Shown here: piece by piece, positions 12,271 to 24,901 of the stretch
Position numbering within the stretch: position 1 is the stretch's first letter
How the letters are laid out: every line of letters starts with the position of its first letter
From: Paroedura picta
Lineage: Eukaryota > Chordata > Lepidosauria > Squamata > Gekkonidae
DNA length: 64,000 bases
Assembly (NCBI RefSeq): GCF_049243985.1
Contig: NC_135377.1
Location: 33,743,255 to 33,807,254, forward strand
Reading direction: 5' to 3'
Translations under genes and position numbers: made by a program
The notes under the pieces: generated by a model
What the model was told of the DNA's origin: nothing
Seen by the model: the letters and a program-made list of their open reading frames with translations, nothing else
Database searches by the model: none

Positions 12271-14944
12271 GTAGTTGGTTCAAATTTCAAGGTTCCTAGT
12301 CAGTATTTCTTCAGTCCTTTCAATTGATATATGCCTTGCCTCAATGTTATCAGCACAAGCAAACATTCTGGATGCATCAGAGATACATGGATTGAAAAGG
12401 ACTGGAGCAAGCGTCTATTTCTTTGCCTCCATGAAATGGAAAGGTAGGGCTATGGAGAACAGGAGCCATCTCCTCCTTTCCTTGGTAGCTGATTTGCTTG
12501 AGATGGGGGAGAAAAGAGAGGCAATCAGCTGGTCTGAGGTGCAGCAGAGTTTCTGGGGTTGGAATTCAGTAGAGCCCGACTTCCTGCTGACCCGCCTGAT
12601 GCCTCCAAGAAGCCTCTTCCTGCAAGTAGATGTGACCCCGGTTGTGAACAATCAGTCTGTTGATCAACTCCCTGATGATCAGTGGCGAGCTGGTTGTGAG
12701 GTACTCCCCTAACACAGACCTCCCCTAACATAGACCACAAAATCAGCTTGCATGAGGCCATTCCATGAAGCCCACCAGGCACATGGGACTGGGGCAGTCA
12801 GCAAAGCTGTGACTTTTTTTTTTTAAGAAAATGCCTATGAACTTCATCTAAACCCTGTCTCCAACTCAGCACCCTGAGTTCCACTAACTTTTCTGCAGTG
12901 AAAGAACTGAACCTTCCTCCCTGGACCAGGTAGTTTGGCTCTCACCCCCTGGCTGATTATGACCCCCCCCTCCAGTTCTGTGGCCCACCTGGCTATTTTT
13001 TGACTTAGGCTCTAATTGCTGCTGGCTCTGATATCAGCAGAACACAAGAGTGCTCTGGGCCAGTGGAGAACAGCTGCTTAATCCCCACGCCCTGAACCAC
13101 AGGCATCAGTACGGCTACCTAAATGTTTTTGTTAATATTCATTGGCTGCCTCTATACATGGCTGCCATGATGCTTTTGTTGTCCAATCAGTTGCAAACAA
13201 CTGACTTCATCCATTGATCTTTGAATCAGAATGTCTTGCAAAATCCTTTTGTATCGCTACTTCAGAATCGTTCTACACCCATCTTTGATTTTGTTGAGCT
13301 CTAAGCCAGCTCCGATGTTTTCTAACTGACTGTTATTAATTTTCCAAATCATATTCATCATGATATGAAAAGTGGACTTGTTTAATTGGTATTTAATTGG
13401 TGAGCTTCTGGCTGTACATCTCTCCTGGCAAAACCAGCATGTGAATGTGGCATTCAGCTAACAGAAGTACTACGGTCACCTAAGAAAGCCAAGGTCTAAA
13501 AACACCACAAGAGTGATAGAGTTACTGCTTGGTTGATCCCTGACAAATCACTTATCCCAGATTTTTCTGGTAGCCCAACAAGCAACCCGTTAGTTTTATT
13601 GTTCTGGGGCCAACTGACTGACAAGCAAGGGGGCAAGCCCTTCACCCCCACTTTTTTAAAGCTGTTGATTTAAAGTTACTTCACTGAGATTTCCCCCTCC
13701 CCACACACACACACCCTCCCAAAACTGTTGTGGCATCTCACATGCAAATATTACCTAGATACCTTTTATTAATTTTTTTTTGAAGAACTCGCACCTCTGC
13801 CTAGCTGTGGAAATGAAGGAGTTAGCCTCAAGTGATGATTATGTCCAAACATTTTTTATTAAATGTACCCTTTAAGGTGAGAAACGCAAGGTTCTCTGCA
13901 AACTCAGTGAGCAAATTTCTGTTCTTATTTTATCTGTTGCTACTTTCGGTCCAGACTAGTAGTTTCCAGCTTAGAGTAACTGTTTTCAATTTATAATGAG
14001 GATTTTAGGAAAGCGTTGCTCTAACTTTTTTCTCCATTTTGTTGGGAGGTGAGACCATCTGCTTCTGTTGCTTCCCTCCCAGTTTGTTTCAGACACAGGC
14101 TGCCAGAAATGTGAAAAGACTCTGCATGGTGACAAGTGATGGAGCAATTTTCACACTGGACTTATGGAAAGCATGTGCTGACCATCTGTGAAACGCTCCT
14201 TTTATGTAAATTTAGAAAATATATTTTTGTCTGATTGTCCTGAGCTAGTTTTGAACTTCTAAAAGCAGGTGAGTGCTGCTTTGTATTTCTCCGGCTGCGG
14301 CTGCGAGAGCCTCTGATGCACCATGTTAAAATCGAATCATTACAGATAATTATGTCTGGCATTGAAAGAGACTGAGTGTTTTCAGAGCTTGGCAAAACTT
14401 TGCATTTGTTCTTGGCTTGGTAAAGAAAGCAGTTGCAAACCTCTCTCAACCTGCTATTGAATGTACAAACCACCCTTTGGTCCAAGTTATTTTAATAGGA
14501 TCACAGTGGGGCCCTATATTTACTCAGGAGTAAGTTCCTCTGAGTTCAGTAGGGCTTGTTTACTGATAAGTGGTGCTTAAAATTGCATTTTTGTGTACTA
14601 GCTGATCCAAGTCAAGTTCTGTGCTTGGAGGTTGGTGGTACAACTTCATAAACTAGAGCTGATCAGAGGCAATCCCTGGCCAGAGCTATTAAATCAGAGC
14701 TGAAAATCCAGAGTTTTCTCTCATTTCTACAGTAACTAGCACTGTGTTATTCAAACGGGTCAGGTCCTAAACAGATGGAGTTAGAATTAAGGGAAGCTTA
14801 TTATTTTTAAAATTTTCTATCCTACTGAAGTCCTTTCCTTCCAAGTAGCATACGTGGATGTAGTATCTCAAGTATGTCTTAGTGATGAAGCTCTCGAAGG
14901 TGGTTGCCTCAGGTGGCAGAACTGGGGGAGGATGATGGCAACTT
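12271..14944. other. nothing recognised
   Basis: No credible exon or repeat family was seen. A 145-codon plus-strand frame at 12275-12712 has no family resemblance and abuts the LINE remnant. It may be more of the same decayed element read in the wrong direction. Confidence 0.35.
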
Positions 14945-15200
14945 CCTGTATCATCATCATCATCATCATCATCATTTTTTGTTATTGTTATTGTTATTTT
15001 GTTATTGTTATCGTTGTGATTGTGATTGTTGTGATTATTATTGTTGTTGTTGTTGTTATTATTATTTAGCTTGCCATTTCTAGGCTAGCTGGCTCATGGC
15101 AGATTACATAATAAAACATTCCACGATAAAATCCCCAGTAAGAACCACATAACATTATCCCTCCGCAGCAGCATAAAACTAACCTCCCCCTCATTATGCC
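14945..15200 (-). mobile_element. LINE/SINE tail with compound microsatellite
   Basis: (TCA)n at 14951-14975 and TTG/TTA-rich repeats to 15066 lead into AGCTTGCCATTTCTAGGC…ACATAATAAAAC. The latter is the reverse complement of an L2-type 3' end. The microsatellites appear to have grown from its A-rich tail. An apparent isoleucine/valine-rich reading frame here is an artefact of the repeat. Confidence 0.45.
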
Positions 15201-18200
15201 AAGGGTTATGAGTCCTGAAAGACTAACCTGCGCTCCTGAGAGGAAGTAACCTCATGATGGTTTTGCTTTTTTAAAGGAAGTGACAGGACTGAAGAGGTGA
15301 GGAGGGCGATCTCTTCCGGCTCCTTGGCGGATGCAGAGGGAGTGGGGGTGGGGGTGTTGACTACTACCAGGGAAAAACAAACAAACAGTGTATATGTGTG
15401 TAGGTCTGCCCCGGGAATAACCCAGCGCTGGGTTATATGTGATTGTGAGTCTGCACGTGTGCAAGATTTATTGCCTGAAAAATACCACCTGATTATACTC
15501 AGGCCCTGGGAAAGGACTGAAGAAACACTCTTCTGCTCTGCTTCAGGGGCCCCTCCTGCAAAGGAGAATTTTAAAAAATCTCCTCTTGGCCTTCAGACTG
15601 GAAGGGAAGTCCCCTTGAGTGAGGAGTGCAGTCCTTAGGGACTTCCTCCCAACTTAGTGGGAGACCAGCAGTGAAGGGTGCTGCACATTAAGGGACATGC
15701 TTCCCATGGTAGCAAAAGCAAACATTGCCAGCTATGCAATAGCCCCATTCAAGGGCCCGGACAAGCTAAATCAGAGAGGGAGAAATAAAACTGGGTTTTA
15801 CCGTTCTTGCATATTCCTGTAATTTGGACTCCATATTTTGGTTGCGGCATTTTTGTATCTCGATAACATATAATTTTTTTTAAATCTGTATGCAAATTAC
15901 TTTTTGACACCTGTTATTTATTTTTGTATATGTTACTAAGGATGCTAGGGGATTGAGAGGTATTTCTATTACCGTTATTCTTAACTGCCTTATTAACATG
16001 CAGCCAGAAAGCCTCTCAAATGGGCAAAAGGTTCCTGCTCTCTTTTAGATTTCCTTCAAAGAGGATTATAGTTACCTATAATTCCATGTAATCTTTAGAG
16101 TGCTATGCCACCGACTCATGATTTTATTATACTTTCCTCTTAAGTTAGCGCAATGTGTGAAATTAATACTGTATCTCAAAATTATTTTCACAAACACCAG
16201 AATTTATTGAATGGTTTAAATCTTGTCCTCAGATTATCATGATTCCCCCTTCCCTTGCTCTGTTTTGCAATAAATAAATAAACCCTTCCTGTAACTTTTT
16301 ATCACTAGATATTTAAAAAAATGCAGTCAATTCTCTAAACTGGAATGGTTTCCCATATCTTTTTCTTTCATATAACTTTTTTTATTTGCAAATATTCAAA
16401 CTGATACAGTTTTTAAAATTTCCTTAGCATTTTTAACATCTCCACAGGTATTTAGCTAGCTGTGCTTTTAAAACAAAAAACACCCTAAATTTGTATTATA
16501 AAGATTCGATATCCTCTGTAGATCAAATTGTCCAAAAGCTCTACTGAGATGAAATCGTAAGTCATAAACTATCGATGCTTTGGGATGGTATTACTGACAT
16601 TGGTCTCTTTGTATACTGCCCCATATTTTAAGAAATTCCCCATGAGAAGATGTTGTTTTCCCTCTTTAACTGTTGTTCTCCAATCTGTCTACAATCAAAT
16701 ATGCAAACTGAAGGAATCTTTATGTCCCAGTTCTCCATCCTTTCAAACTGGAGCCTTGCTCTGCCATCTTGCTGCTTGCCTGTGGGGCCAAAATTGCCTT
16801 GCCCCTTCTAAAGACAAAAGCAAGGCAGAGGGAGGTGGGGCCTGAGGGACAGCCATTGGCCTTCTGCAAGTCAGCCAATCAGCAAGAGGCATGGGGTGTC
16901 ATTTTAAAGTGGCACATCTCCTCTTTTAGTACCTTTGCCTGCAGCAGCCCTCTCTCCTTCTCCCCATGCTGAAGACAATGCAGAATAGCTAGCTGCCCTT
17001 AGGGACAAAGCAGGCTTATGCTCCAGTGAGGTTGGGGAACAGGGTGGGTCTCCCCCTCCCATTTGTGCTGCTGAAGTGATGCAAAGTATTCCAATCTGGC
17101 TGGGTCCTCTGATTTGGCTGGTTCGGTCCTTACAAAGTGTGGTTTGGGAAGCTGAAGGGATACTTGTGAGCACACCAAGGGATCAGGCAGGTGAAGGGAG
17201 GCTCACCAAAGCCAACCTCTCATAGCTCAGCAGCTTGTAAGAACCTGGGGTGCCATCCCCTTGATTCCAGCAGGGTGCAGCTGCAGTGAGCCCCAAGGCT
17301 TACGTATGGGTGTGTGTGATAACAATGCTGATAGCCAATCCTCAGCATGTACATAGCATAGGAAGAGTGGTCTGTGGCATGTGCTATGCTGTGGCCACGG
17401 GTCTGGATCAAGGCCAAGAGAGACGCCTGTGACGTCTCACTCAAGCATATTTGCATTGGAGAATTAGGAAGGATTTCATTGGCTGAGCTGTCATGAATCA
17501 AGTTGTGCCTTCATTTAATCAATGACATTGTGGGGTGTGGGGGCATACCAAATGCCCAATCAGGGAGCTTAATATTTGGGAATGCTAAATCACTTTTCTT
17601 TTATGCATCTTCCTTAGCTTCTGATTTATTGTAGACTGTATTATTGCTGCCAGGTTTTTAACTGTAGTTTTCTTATACGCATCAACAAAGTTTGAAGGAG
17701 GAAATTTCATTGCCACAAGGTCAACATTTGCAGAAAGATAAAAAGAGATACATCTGAGAACCTGCGTCTTTAGAAGAACAATTATACAATTATTAAAAGG
17801 GTGCTTTCATTATTATGACTTTTCACTTTGTTGATAAACTGATATCTTTCTTTTGTCTTTTGATTAGATGTAGATCAGGTTTTCTCCTGTTTTATCTTTT
17901 ATTGTCTTTGATTCATGTTATTCTGATCTAATCTTGGATGTTGGAAAAACTTTTACTCTGCATTTTAAATTCAAGGGAGTTTTTGGAGACATATTGTCTA
18001 CCAGCAAATCTCCTGATTCAATAACATATGGGGTGTGACCAAAAGGAACATAATTGTAACATTTGGAATGCTTCGTTTATGGAATCTGACCAAAAAATGT
18101 TCTAGGGCAGAACCTGGAATAAATTGGAATTTCTGCTGGTTTTGACAGCATAGTTTTGTATGTAGTCTGAGGGTACATTTCCCAGCAATTTTAGCTGAAA

Positions 18201-18429
18201 CGGATCACCCAAAAGCATGAAAAAGTAGGGCCCATTTTACTCTCAGACACTAGCAAGGAATACTAGGGACTCTTCCCTGCTTACCTGAGGGTCTTGCTTA
18301 CCCGAGGCCTGCTTCAGTATAACTGCATCCAGACCATTTCACCTGTTTTCTAGCAAGTTCTGGGATGGGGCCTCCCACTCCCCAAATACTAGGACTTGGG
18401 GCCATTAAATAAAGCTGATGGGTAGTAGA
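15201..18429. other. nothing recognised
   Basis: AT-leaning DNA. Frames are under 115 codons and without domains. No repeat family was identified by eye. Confidence 0.35.
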
Positions 18430-18681
18430 TTTAAGACAGACAAAAAGAAGTACTTCTTTATGCAGAAAGTGATTAAAATATGGGATTTGCTGCCAGATGA
18501 CGCTGTGATGGCTACAGGAATAAACTGCTTTAAAAGGGAGATAGATTAATGGAGGGTAGATCTATCAGTGGCTACTAGTCATGGTGACTGAAGGGAACCT
18601 CCACATGTAGAGGCACTAAGCCTCTGAATCCCACAGCCAGGAAGCCATAACAAGGGAAGGCCTTGGCCTCTATGCCCTATT

Positions 18682-18724
<43 letters not shown>

Positions 18725-19078
18725 TTCATTCATTCATTCATTCATTCATTCATTCATTCATTCATTCATTCATTCATTCACTTCTTTGATTTGTATCCTG
18801 CCACTCCCCAATGGGCTTGTGGCAGGTAACATGGTCTTAAAACCCCATTAAAACACCCCCATTAAAAGACTTAAAAAACTATAACATGGTGGATGATCAC
18901 CCAATCTACTTCCCCATCCCAACTAGAGGCATTGAGAGCATGGGGCGGCATGATGTCCACATCATGCCCTATTGTTGGCCATCAAGAGGAACTGGTTGGC
19001 CACTGTATGGGACAGAATGCTGGACTACATAGACCATTGGTCAGATCCGGCAGGGCTCTTTTTTTGTTCTTATGACTG
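18430..19078 (+). mobile_element. CR1/L3-type LINE 3' end, interrupted
   Basis: Translation gives KYFFMQKVIKIWDLLPDDAV and ATGINCFKREID, typical of the C-terminus of sauropsid CR1/L3 ORF2 (…WNSLPDDVVMATG.N.FKR). The characteristic 3' end GCTGGACTACATAGACCATTGGTC…GTTCTTATGA closes it at 19078. An L2-type tail in the opposite orientation interrupts it at 18678-18890. Confidence 0.75.
18678..18890 (-). mobile_element. L2-type LINE tail inside CR1, with (TTTA)n(TTCA)n
   Basis: The tract (TTTA)n to about 18722 then (TTCA)n to 18780 is followed by GATTTGTATCCTGCCACTCCCC. Reversed, this reads GGGGAGTGGCAGGATACAAATC, the L2-family 3' end also seen near 31040 and 28335. It is nested in the CR1/L3 copy and is therefore younger than it. 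Confidence 0.65.
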
Positions 19079-19166
19079 AGCCAACCCAGTTCTTGATGTG
19101 GCCCCAGAGTTCTGTCATGCAGCTGGACCTGGTGCCAACAGTGTCAGTAGTTTTGATGCTTTATAT

Positions 19167-19295
19167 CAGGGGTAGTCAACCTGTGGTCCTCCAGATGTCC
19201 ATGGACTACAATTCCCATGAGCCCCTGCCAGCATTTGCTCCACATGGGAATTGTAGTTCATGAACATCTGGAGGATCACAGGTTGACTACCCCTG
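19167..19295. mobile_element. palindromic hAT-type MITE, copy 1
   Basis: Ends are CAGGGGTAGTCAACCTGTGG and its near-perfect reverse complement. The whole element is a long hairpin (arms about 60 bp, including GACTACAATTCCCATGAG). The 8-bp flanks CTTTATAT and CTTTAGAT agree at 7 of 8 positions, as expected for hAT target duplications. Confidence 0.85.
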
Positions 19296-19934
19296 CTTTA
19301 GATCCGTGTCTTCTGGAACATGTTTGTGATGGAGGTGAACTAGTGTGCCTACCTTACCCCCTTTTTTGGTTTTTCAACTTGGATGACATTTCAGGGATTA
19401 TGTGATCACTGAAGGGGTCATTCCTGACAAGTTGCTGGAGATGGGACAAATTGCCATTTTGTGGTAATTAATATTATGGGATTCAGAGCCACCAGAAGGA
19501 AATGTTGGCATTCCAGAATTGCCTGGTAAAGGTAAGATCCTGAAGTAGACACAGAGCCAGCCCAAGAAGCCAGGAGACATTAGCAAGTGATCTGTCATAC
19601 TCCAGCAGTAAATCCTATAGACTGTTTCCTGCTCACCTGAACGTCTTGGCTATGATTCTCATAGGACTGCTTGGTCACTTAACCTGCTTGTCACCTTGTT
19701 TGTTCTCTTCTCTGGAATTTTCAGCTGGCTGGTCTGCTTCCTAACTCAGTTTGCTATGGCAGGGGCTTCTGCTCACAGGGGGTCCAAAAAAGCCCTGCCT
19801 CAGCCAGTGGGCCAAGGCCGCTATTAAAGTAACTGACTGTTCTCCCATCTATTGATTAATTTACTAATGACAGCTTATAATCATTGTTAAAACATTATAA
19901 TTTGCTACTAATAGAATAAAAGCCCAAATGCATG

Positions 19935-20099
19935 TGTGGGCATCAAGTACTGTCAAGTATCAGCTGAGCAAGGGATTTCCCCGGCAAGGGATTAAGCAGA
20001 GGTGGTTTGCCTTCCTCCACAAAGTCTTCCTTGGTGGCCACTCATTCAAGTCCCAGCCCTGCTCTATTTCTGAGATCTCACAAGATTGGGCTAGACTAT
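19935..20099 (-). mobile_element. 5S-rRNA-derived SINE remnant
   Basis: The plus sequence TGGCCACTCATTCAAGTCCC and TTTCTGAGATCTCACAAGATTGGGC is a decayed reverse complement of the 5S rRNA internal promoter region (GATCTCGTCTGATCTCGGAAGC…CAAGTACTTGGATGGGAGACC). The body GAGGTGGTTTGCCTTCCTCC is typical of 5S-Sauria SINEs. Its head end is cut by the LTR at 20100. Confidence 0.7.
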
Positions 20100-20427
20100 T
20101 GTTGGCAGAATAATTAACACAGCAAAGGTGCACAACCTGATTAAAGAGTAGAGACAGGTTTATTTAAGAATCAATATACTTGATAGGCAAGAGGAGAGAC
20201 AGGGAGAGGTTCCTAATGACATCTCTAGCTGAGCAGGGGGGTGAAATTGAGTGTGGCACATCTGAGAAGGGGGGGATTGCCCTGAGGGTTGCAATCTGGA
20301 GACAGACAAGAGATGACCCTTAACAGGGGAGAAGGGGCTGACCTCACTATCCTATCTAATTGTTTTCTTGCTGCCCCCTGTGAGTCTTCTCTTTTTCTTT
20401 GTACTTAAGACATTGCCTTTCCCAACA
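20100..20427 (-). mobile_element. solo LTR-like fossil
   Basis: The 328-bp unit is bounded by TGTTGG…CCAACA (TG…CA ends with a 6-bp inverted terminal repeat). A minus-strand AATAAA lies near its 3' end. The 5-bp flanks ACTAT and AATAT agree at 4 of 5 positions. No internal retroviral part is present next to it. Family (ERV or Ty3-like) is undetermined. It is moderately old and inserted beside or into the 5S-derived SINE. Confidence 0.5.
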
Positions 20428-20639
20428 AATATACCAAACAACTATACCAACAATATCAAATCCCAAATCCCCCTGTCATTCCTATGGTTTATACCCCACT
20501 AGAACCCCTAGCTAATAAGAGGGCCTGGCAGTGCATTCTGGAGATTGATGTCACTCCCCCCCCCCAACTCCTGAGGGTGTCTCTTCTTCTGTCACAAAGA
20601 AGGCTTTTCCTCTGGTCCATGCCAGGTGGGCTACCCTAG

Positions 20640-20960
20640 GCGTGAGGGCAGCGAGTAGGTGCCCAAAGCCCATCATTAGATCCCAGAGGCATATGGAAGG
20701 AGAGGGTCCTTTAGAAATGTGGGCCCTAGGTCATGAAGCACTTTAAATTGGACTTGGAAAAGCTGGCAACTAATGTAGCTGTTTTAAGACAGGTGAAATG
20801 TGTTCCTGTCAGCTAGCTCCTGACCGTGACTGGATGCCATGTTCTGAACCAACTTTCTTGGCCTTTGGGTTGCCTTCAATAGCATCCCAAAGTACATTGC
20901 GGTAATGGAAGGTGACAGAATCGTGGATCTAGCTGGATCAGCTGAGTCTAAGGAAGGCGA
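20640..20960 (-). mobile_element. LINE fragment of squamate L2-like family, minus strand
   Basis: Landmarks GGCCCTAGGTCATGAAGCACTTTAAATTGGA, GCTGGCAACTAATGTAGCTG and AAAGTACATTGCGGTAATGG match a very common squamate LINE segment (minus orientation of …CAATGCACT…). Decayed. Confidence 0.5.
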
Positions 20961-21159
20961 GAGGTGATGAATCTGGTGCAGATGCTAGAAGGCGTGCTTG
21001 GCCACGACACCAGGCTGTGTAATGATCTGTGGATTCCTGCTAATGTAAACAAAGTGGAACAGCAAGACAACAGCAAGTATACAGGGTTGCACACTTTATG
21101 CACAGCGAGAAATGCATTTCCCTCTATTTGATTGGCTTTAGTATCTGGATGCCTTGGAC

Positions 21160-21295
21160 CAGTGGTAGTCAAACTGCGGCCCTCCAGATGTCCATGGACT
21201 ACAGTTCCCATGAGCCCCTGCCAGCGAACGCTGGCAGGGGATCATGGGAACTGTAGTCCATGGACATCTGGAGGGCCACAGTTTGACTACCCCTG
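21160..21295. mobile_element. palindromic hAT-type MITE, copy 2
   Basis: CAGTGGTAGTCAAACTGCGG and its reverse complement at the other end enclose a nearly perfect hairpin with a short loop at GCCAGCGAACGCTGGC. The 8-bp flanks CCTTGGAC and CCTTAGAC agree at 7 of 8 positions. Confidence 0.87.
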
Positions 21296-21401
21296 CCTTA
21301 GACCATTGTGAAAACAGCACAGTATTTTGAGACCTTTGATTTTATTAACTCTGGGAAGGAGATTGAGATTCACGGAGGTTACTGGGTTTTTAAAGTTTTG
21401 A

Positions 21402-21417
21402 TCACTAGGTGGCAGCA
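21402..21417 (+). promoter_or_regulatory. CTCF-like motif
   Basis: TCACTAGGTGGCAGCA agrees with the CTCF core CCASYAGRKGGCRSY at all but one position. It lies in ordinary AT-leaning DNA just outside a hairpin MITE. Occupancy is unknown. Confidence 0.45.
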
Positions 21418-22399
21418 TTGACCTAGCTCAGCAAAGGGAGCGTCCAGGAAAACTTGTTCCTCCACCTGTGCATTGAGTAGCATCGACTCAGTCAGGAGGG
21501 ATCTCAGCTCCAAAGCCGAAGCAGCCCCTGCAGAATTCCCTGTGACTCAAGGAGGAGCTGGCAATTCCGTATGTTGCCACTGTCCTCTGTTCTGGCCTGC
21601 CCATCTTCATTGCATTAAATAAACTTTTGGTTCTTTTGTCTATGAGTTTTCTTACACATAAAGAACATTGAACAATGCATTGATCTTAACAAGAGGCAGG
21701 AAACAATGCAAAAATGCTTTCCCCCCCTCCCTTACAAGGGACCCAGCGTCATACAGCAGTCTGAACGGGAGACCTGAGAGACCCCAGGCTTGAACCCCTG
21801 CTCCGCTTTGGAAACTGGCTGGGTGACTTTGGCATGGTCACACTCACATGGCCAGCCTACCTGGAGAGGAGGGAAATGATCTCTGCTGCTCTGGGTCCCC
21901 AACTGGGTAGGAGGGGAAGGTATAAACAAAAGGAAATAAAAAACATTTGACATTTGACGTTGACCCCGCAGGCATCTGGAATACAGGCACATTCCCAAAA
22001 TAGCACCACAAGGGCTTTGAAGGGTCTAGGATTGTGGCCCATGATAGTGGAGCATCTGTAGAGTTGTATTATCAGTGGGAATTGAGTCATGTCGGTTTGA
22101 AAGAGATCCCCACTTTGGAAAAGATGATCCTAGGAGGGCCCAGGGCAGCTTTTCCAGCCTTCTTAGCTTGTGAACAGATTTGTCTGTTTTGTTTGTCTTG
22201 CATCCGTCTTACATTTCAACATTCCTTTGCTTGTAGTAGTCAGAAGGGTGAGGAAAGGCTGTCATTCTGATTTGCCTGATATGCAGCTAAGAAAACCAAA
22301 AAAGAATGCTGGGGAGAAACTTCCATATTTCCACCACTACCACTTTAAAAGGTGCCTCTGTATCAAATAAGAAGAATAATATAAGAAGAATTATTAAGA

Positions 22400-22560
22400 A
22401 TAATATAAGAAGAACATTGTTGGATCAGACAAAGGGTTCACTAGTGCAGCATCCTGTGGCAAATGGATGCCCCTGGGTAGCCTACAAGGAGAGTGTGGCA
22501 TCAACTCCCCACTGCCCCATTGTGGGTGGGAAATGTAGGACACCTTGATTGAGCCCTCAA
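22400..22560 (-). mobile_element. CR1/L3-type LINE 3' end, minus strand
   Basis: AAGAACATTGTTGGATCAGACAAAGG…GTGCAGCATCCTGT is the reverse complement of the same LINE 3' terminus seen at 18980-19078. The preceding AAGAAT/ATAAGAAG repeats are its duplicated tail motif. Confidence 0.6.
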
Positions 22561-23363
22561 GAGGCAGCTGGCCTCAGAGAAAACCAAACGATTCAGTGTC
22601 AGGTTCCAGGCTGAGAGCCCCCTTTATGGAGACAGGCTGGAAAGTGATGACTATTTGCCCACCTGCCCGGGAGAGGCAAAATAGATCTCATTTTGGATAC
22701 CCCAGCCTAGGGTCATAAAGACAGAAGACAAGCAACTGATTATAAATGGGGAAAGGAACTAGAAGGAGGTGCATAGAGTCAACCCACATTTCAGAGTTCC
22801 TCAGAGAGAACCCATCCCAGATGGGAGAGGAGGAGTTAAAAGTTGTGACATACTATGTGGACGCATGCAAGCTAAGAACAAGGAGAAACCATGAAGTCTA
22901 GCTTGAACAGGCTCTCTTTCAAAGTTCTTGCTGAGCTTACATCCATTCTTTTGAACTTAACATCAAGGAAAAAGCAGTGACATATTATAACACCCCCATC
23001 CACTTCCCTCCCTCAGAGGCAAGATTTCCCCTTGATTTTTCTTTCCCTTTTGTGACTGAGCCCCCCTAGTTGTCTGTTTTCTTCTTTCCCAAAGAGCTCT
23101 GGCTCTCCCACCCTGTCACAGTATATCATATTTTGGTTGTTTGCCCAGCCCAGAAATGGGAGCCCCTGTTAACATATAGAACTTAAATAGCATTTGAGAA
23201 GTTTTTATATTCCAAATAAACAAAATATTTTATTAAACATAGAAAAAGGCTCAGGTGAAATCCGAGGCAAGATTTCAGAGGTAATATAGATAACTCCAAG
23301 GTAAAACTAGCACATGAAGATTCTAGTCCTTATGTTTCAGGCTAATGATAGTTTCTTAAGCTG

Positions 23364-23643
23364 GAGAGCCAGCTTGATGTAGTGGTTAGGAGTGTGGACT
23401 TCTAATCTGTTGAGGTGGGTTGGATTCCATGCTCCCCCACATGCAACCAACTGGGTGACCTTGGGCTCACCACAGCACTGATAATGCTGTTGTGATTGAG
23501 CAGTGATATCAGGGCTCTCTCAGCCTCACCTACCTTACAGGGTATTGTGGGAAGAGGAAAGGGAAGGCGATTGTAAGCTGCTTTGAGACTCCTTCGGGTA
23601 CAGAACAACTGCATATAAGAACCAACTCTTCTTTTTCTTCTTC
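23364..23643 (+). mobile_element. squamate tRNA-derived SINE, full length
   Basis: The head GAGAGCCAGCTTGATGTAGTGG is followed by the B-box-like GGTTGGATTCC. The core is AACTGGGTGACCTTGGGC, then CGATTGTAAGCTGCTTTGAG. The tail is CATATAAGAACCAACTCTTC followed by a (TTC)n run. It is the same family as 6888-7168. Confidence 0.85.
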
Positions 23644-23880
23644 ATAGTGACTCAAATCTTTGTGCTGAGAGGCTTTTGTTCCAGTGTTTTCCCCAAACAC
23701 TTCAATACACTTTCTTTGCAAATTCCCTTTTTTTGGTTTCCAAAAGGCTGGCACACTTTCCCCAGTACCCAACCTCCCTCTCTTGAAATACAATAATGTT
23801 GAGTTTTTAATTGACTCTTAAGCACTCTAAAGGTAGTTTCCAATCATAACAGACCAGGGATCTCTGTGCTTTTCAGAGCT

Positions 23881-24078
23881 AATTTCCTGTTTAAACTGGG
23901 TAGGAAAATGACTTCTCTCTCTAGAAGAACCATTCCTTCTCCTTGGCCTGAAAGGGAGTCTCCATCAATTGACCCACTTGTCCTTGTCAACTTCCCCCAG
24001 TTCTCCTGTCTGTATTAAATTGCTCTCAGTCAGGGCTAAATACCCAAACCATCAATACTCAACTCTTCTTGGATAGGG
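23881..24078 (+). repeat. source-like copy of a 190-bp local duplication
   Basis: About 94% identical to 25185-25376, with one short gap and about a dozen substitutions by eye. It begins AATTT…CTGTTTAAACTGGG and ends at GATAGGG. The sequence continues seamlessly here on both sides, so this copy is the likelier source. No repeat family is recognised in it. Confidence 0.85.
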
Positions 24079-24901
24079 CTGAAATCAGACTCAGTTCTCA
24101 TAAGCATCTAAGTCAGAAGTCTATCTGTGCTCAGCTGATGCTAACCAAACTGATCTCTTAAAGCAGCTTGTCATGCAAGGCTCTTTAGTTCTGTGATAAA
24201 TTAAGCCTTCCTTTACCTGTTTGCACAGAACTTCTAAGTTTTTAAAAGTGTAGTCTGCCACACTTGTACAGCTAAGGAGGACAAATAAGTTTGAGGAGGT
24301 ACTTACTTCATACAATAGGAAATAAGGCAACAATAAGTGTGTGCCCCTTTCCCCACTGGTGGGCAAGGAGAGCAGAGAGAGGGGGTAGGTCACTATAAGC
24401 CCAACAACTAATATTCTGAGATCCATCATGCCTGAGCATGGAGGTTCCCTTTGGCTATAATAACTAATATATGCCTAGCGTCCCTGATTCTGTCTGATGT
24501 CCATGCACAATCATTTGCAGAGCCTCAAACACTTCAGCCTTTCCTTGTTTCATCCCGTGCATTATTTTCCCCAGTCTTATGTTGCCCTTAAAAATGTGGG
24601 GTACATTTTTTTTTAAGTCGGTTTTCTTTTGCAGTGTTAATAAGATTCCCACAGAAAACTTCACTTATGCCAGATGTGTCTATTGCCTGGCTAATTTAAC
24701 AGGCTCGTCTAATTGAAATGTAATAGCTTTCTGCTAATTCACCATACTGATAATGGTTATGAATGAGGAGATCTGTATTTCGCAAGCATGCTCCTGCATC
24801 ATCCAAAACATCCACTCCAGCTACAGAAATCATCTGAAACGCATCAGCATTCTTATTTATTTGTGATATGAATCGAGGAGAATTCCGGGGGTGCTCTAGG
24901 G

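Noticed and set aside
14854-15069. Isoleucine/valine-rich 71-codon frame
   Set aside because: Created by the ATC/GTT-type microsatellite in a LINE tail.
18663-18851. Repeating YLFI/FIHS peptide
   Set aside because: Created by (TTTA)n and (TTCA)n.
23881-24078. Reading the duplicated 190-bp segment as part of an unrecognised LTR or gene
   Set aside because: No terminal repeats, frames or signals support either. The local-copy explanation needs fewer assumptions.
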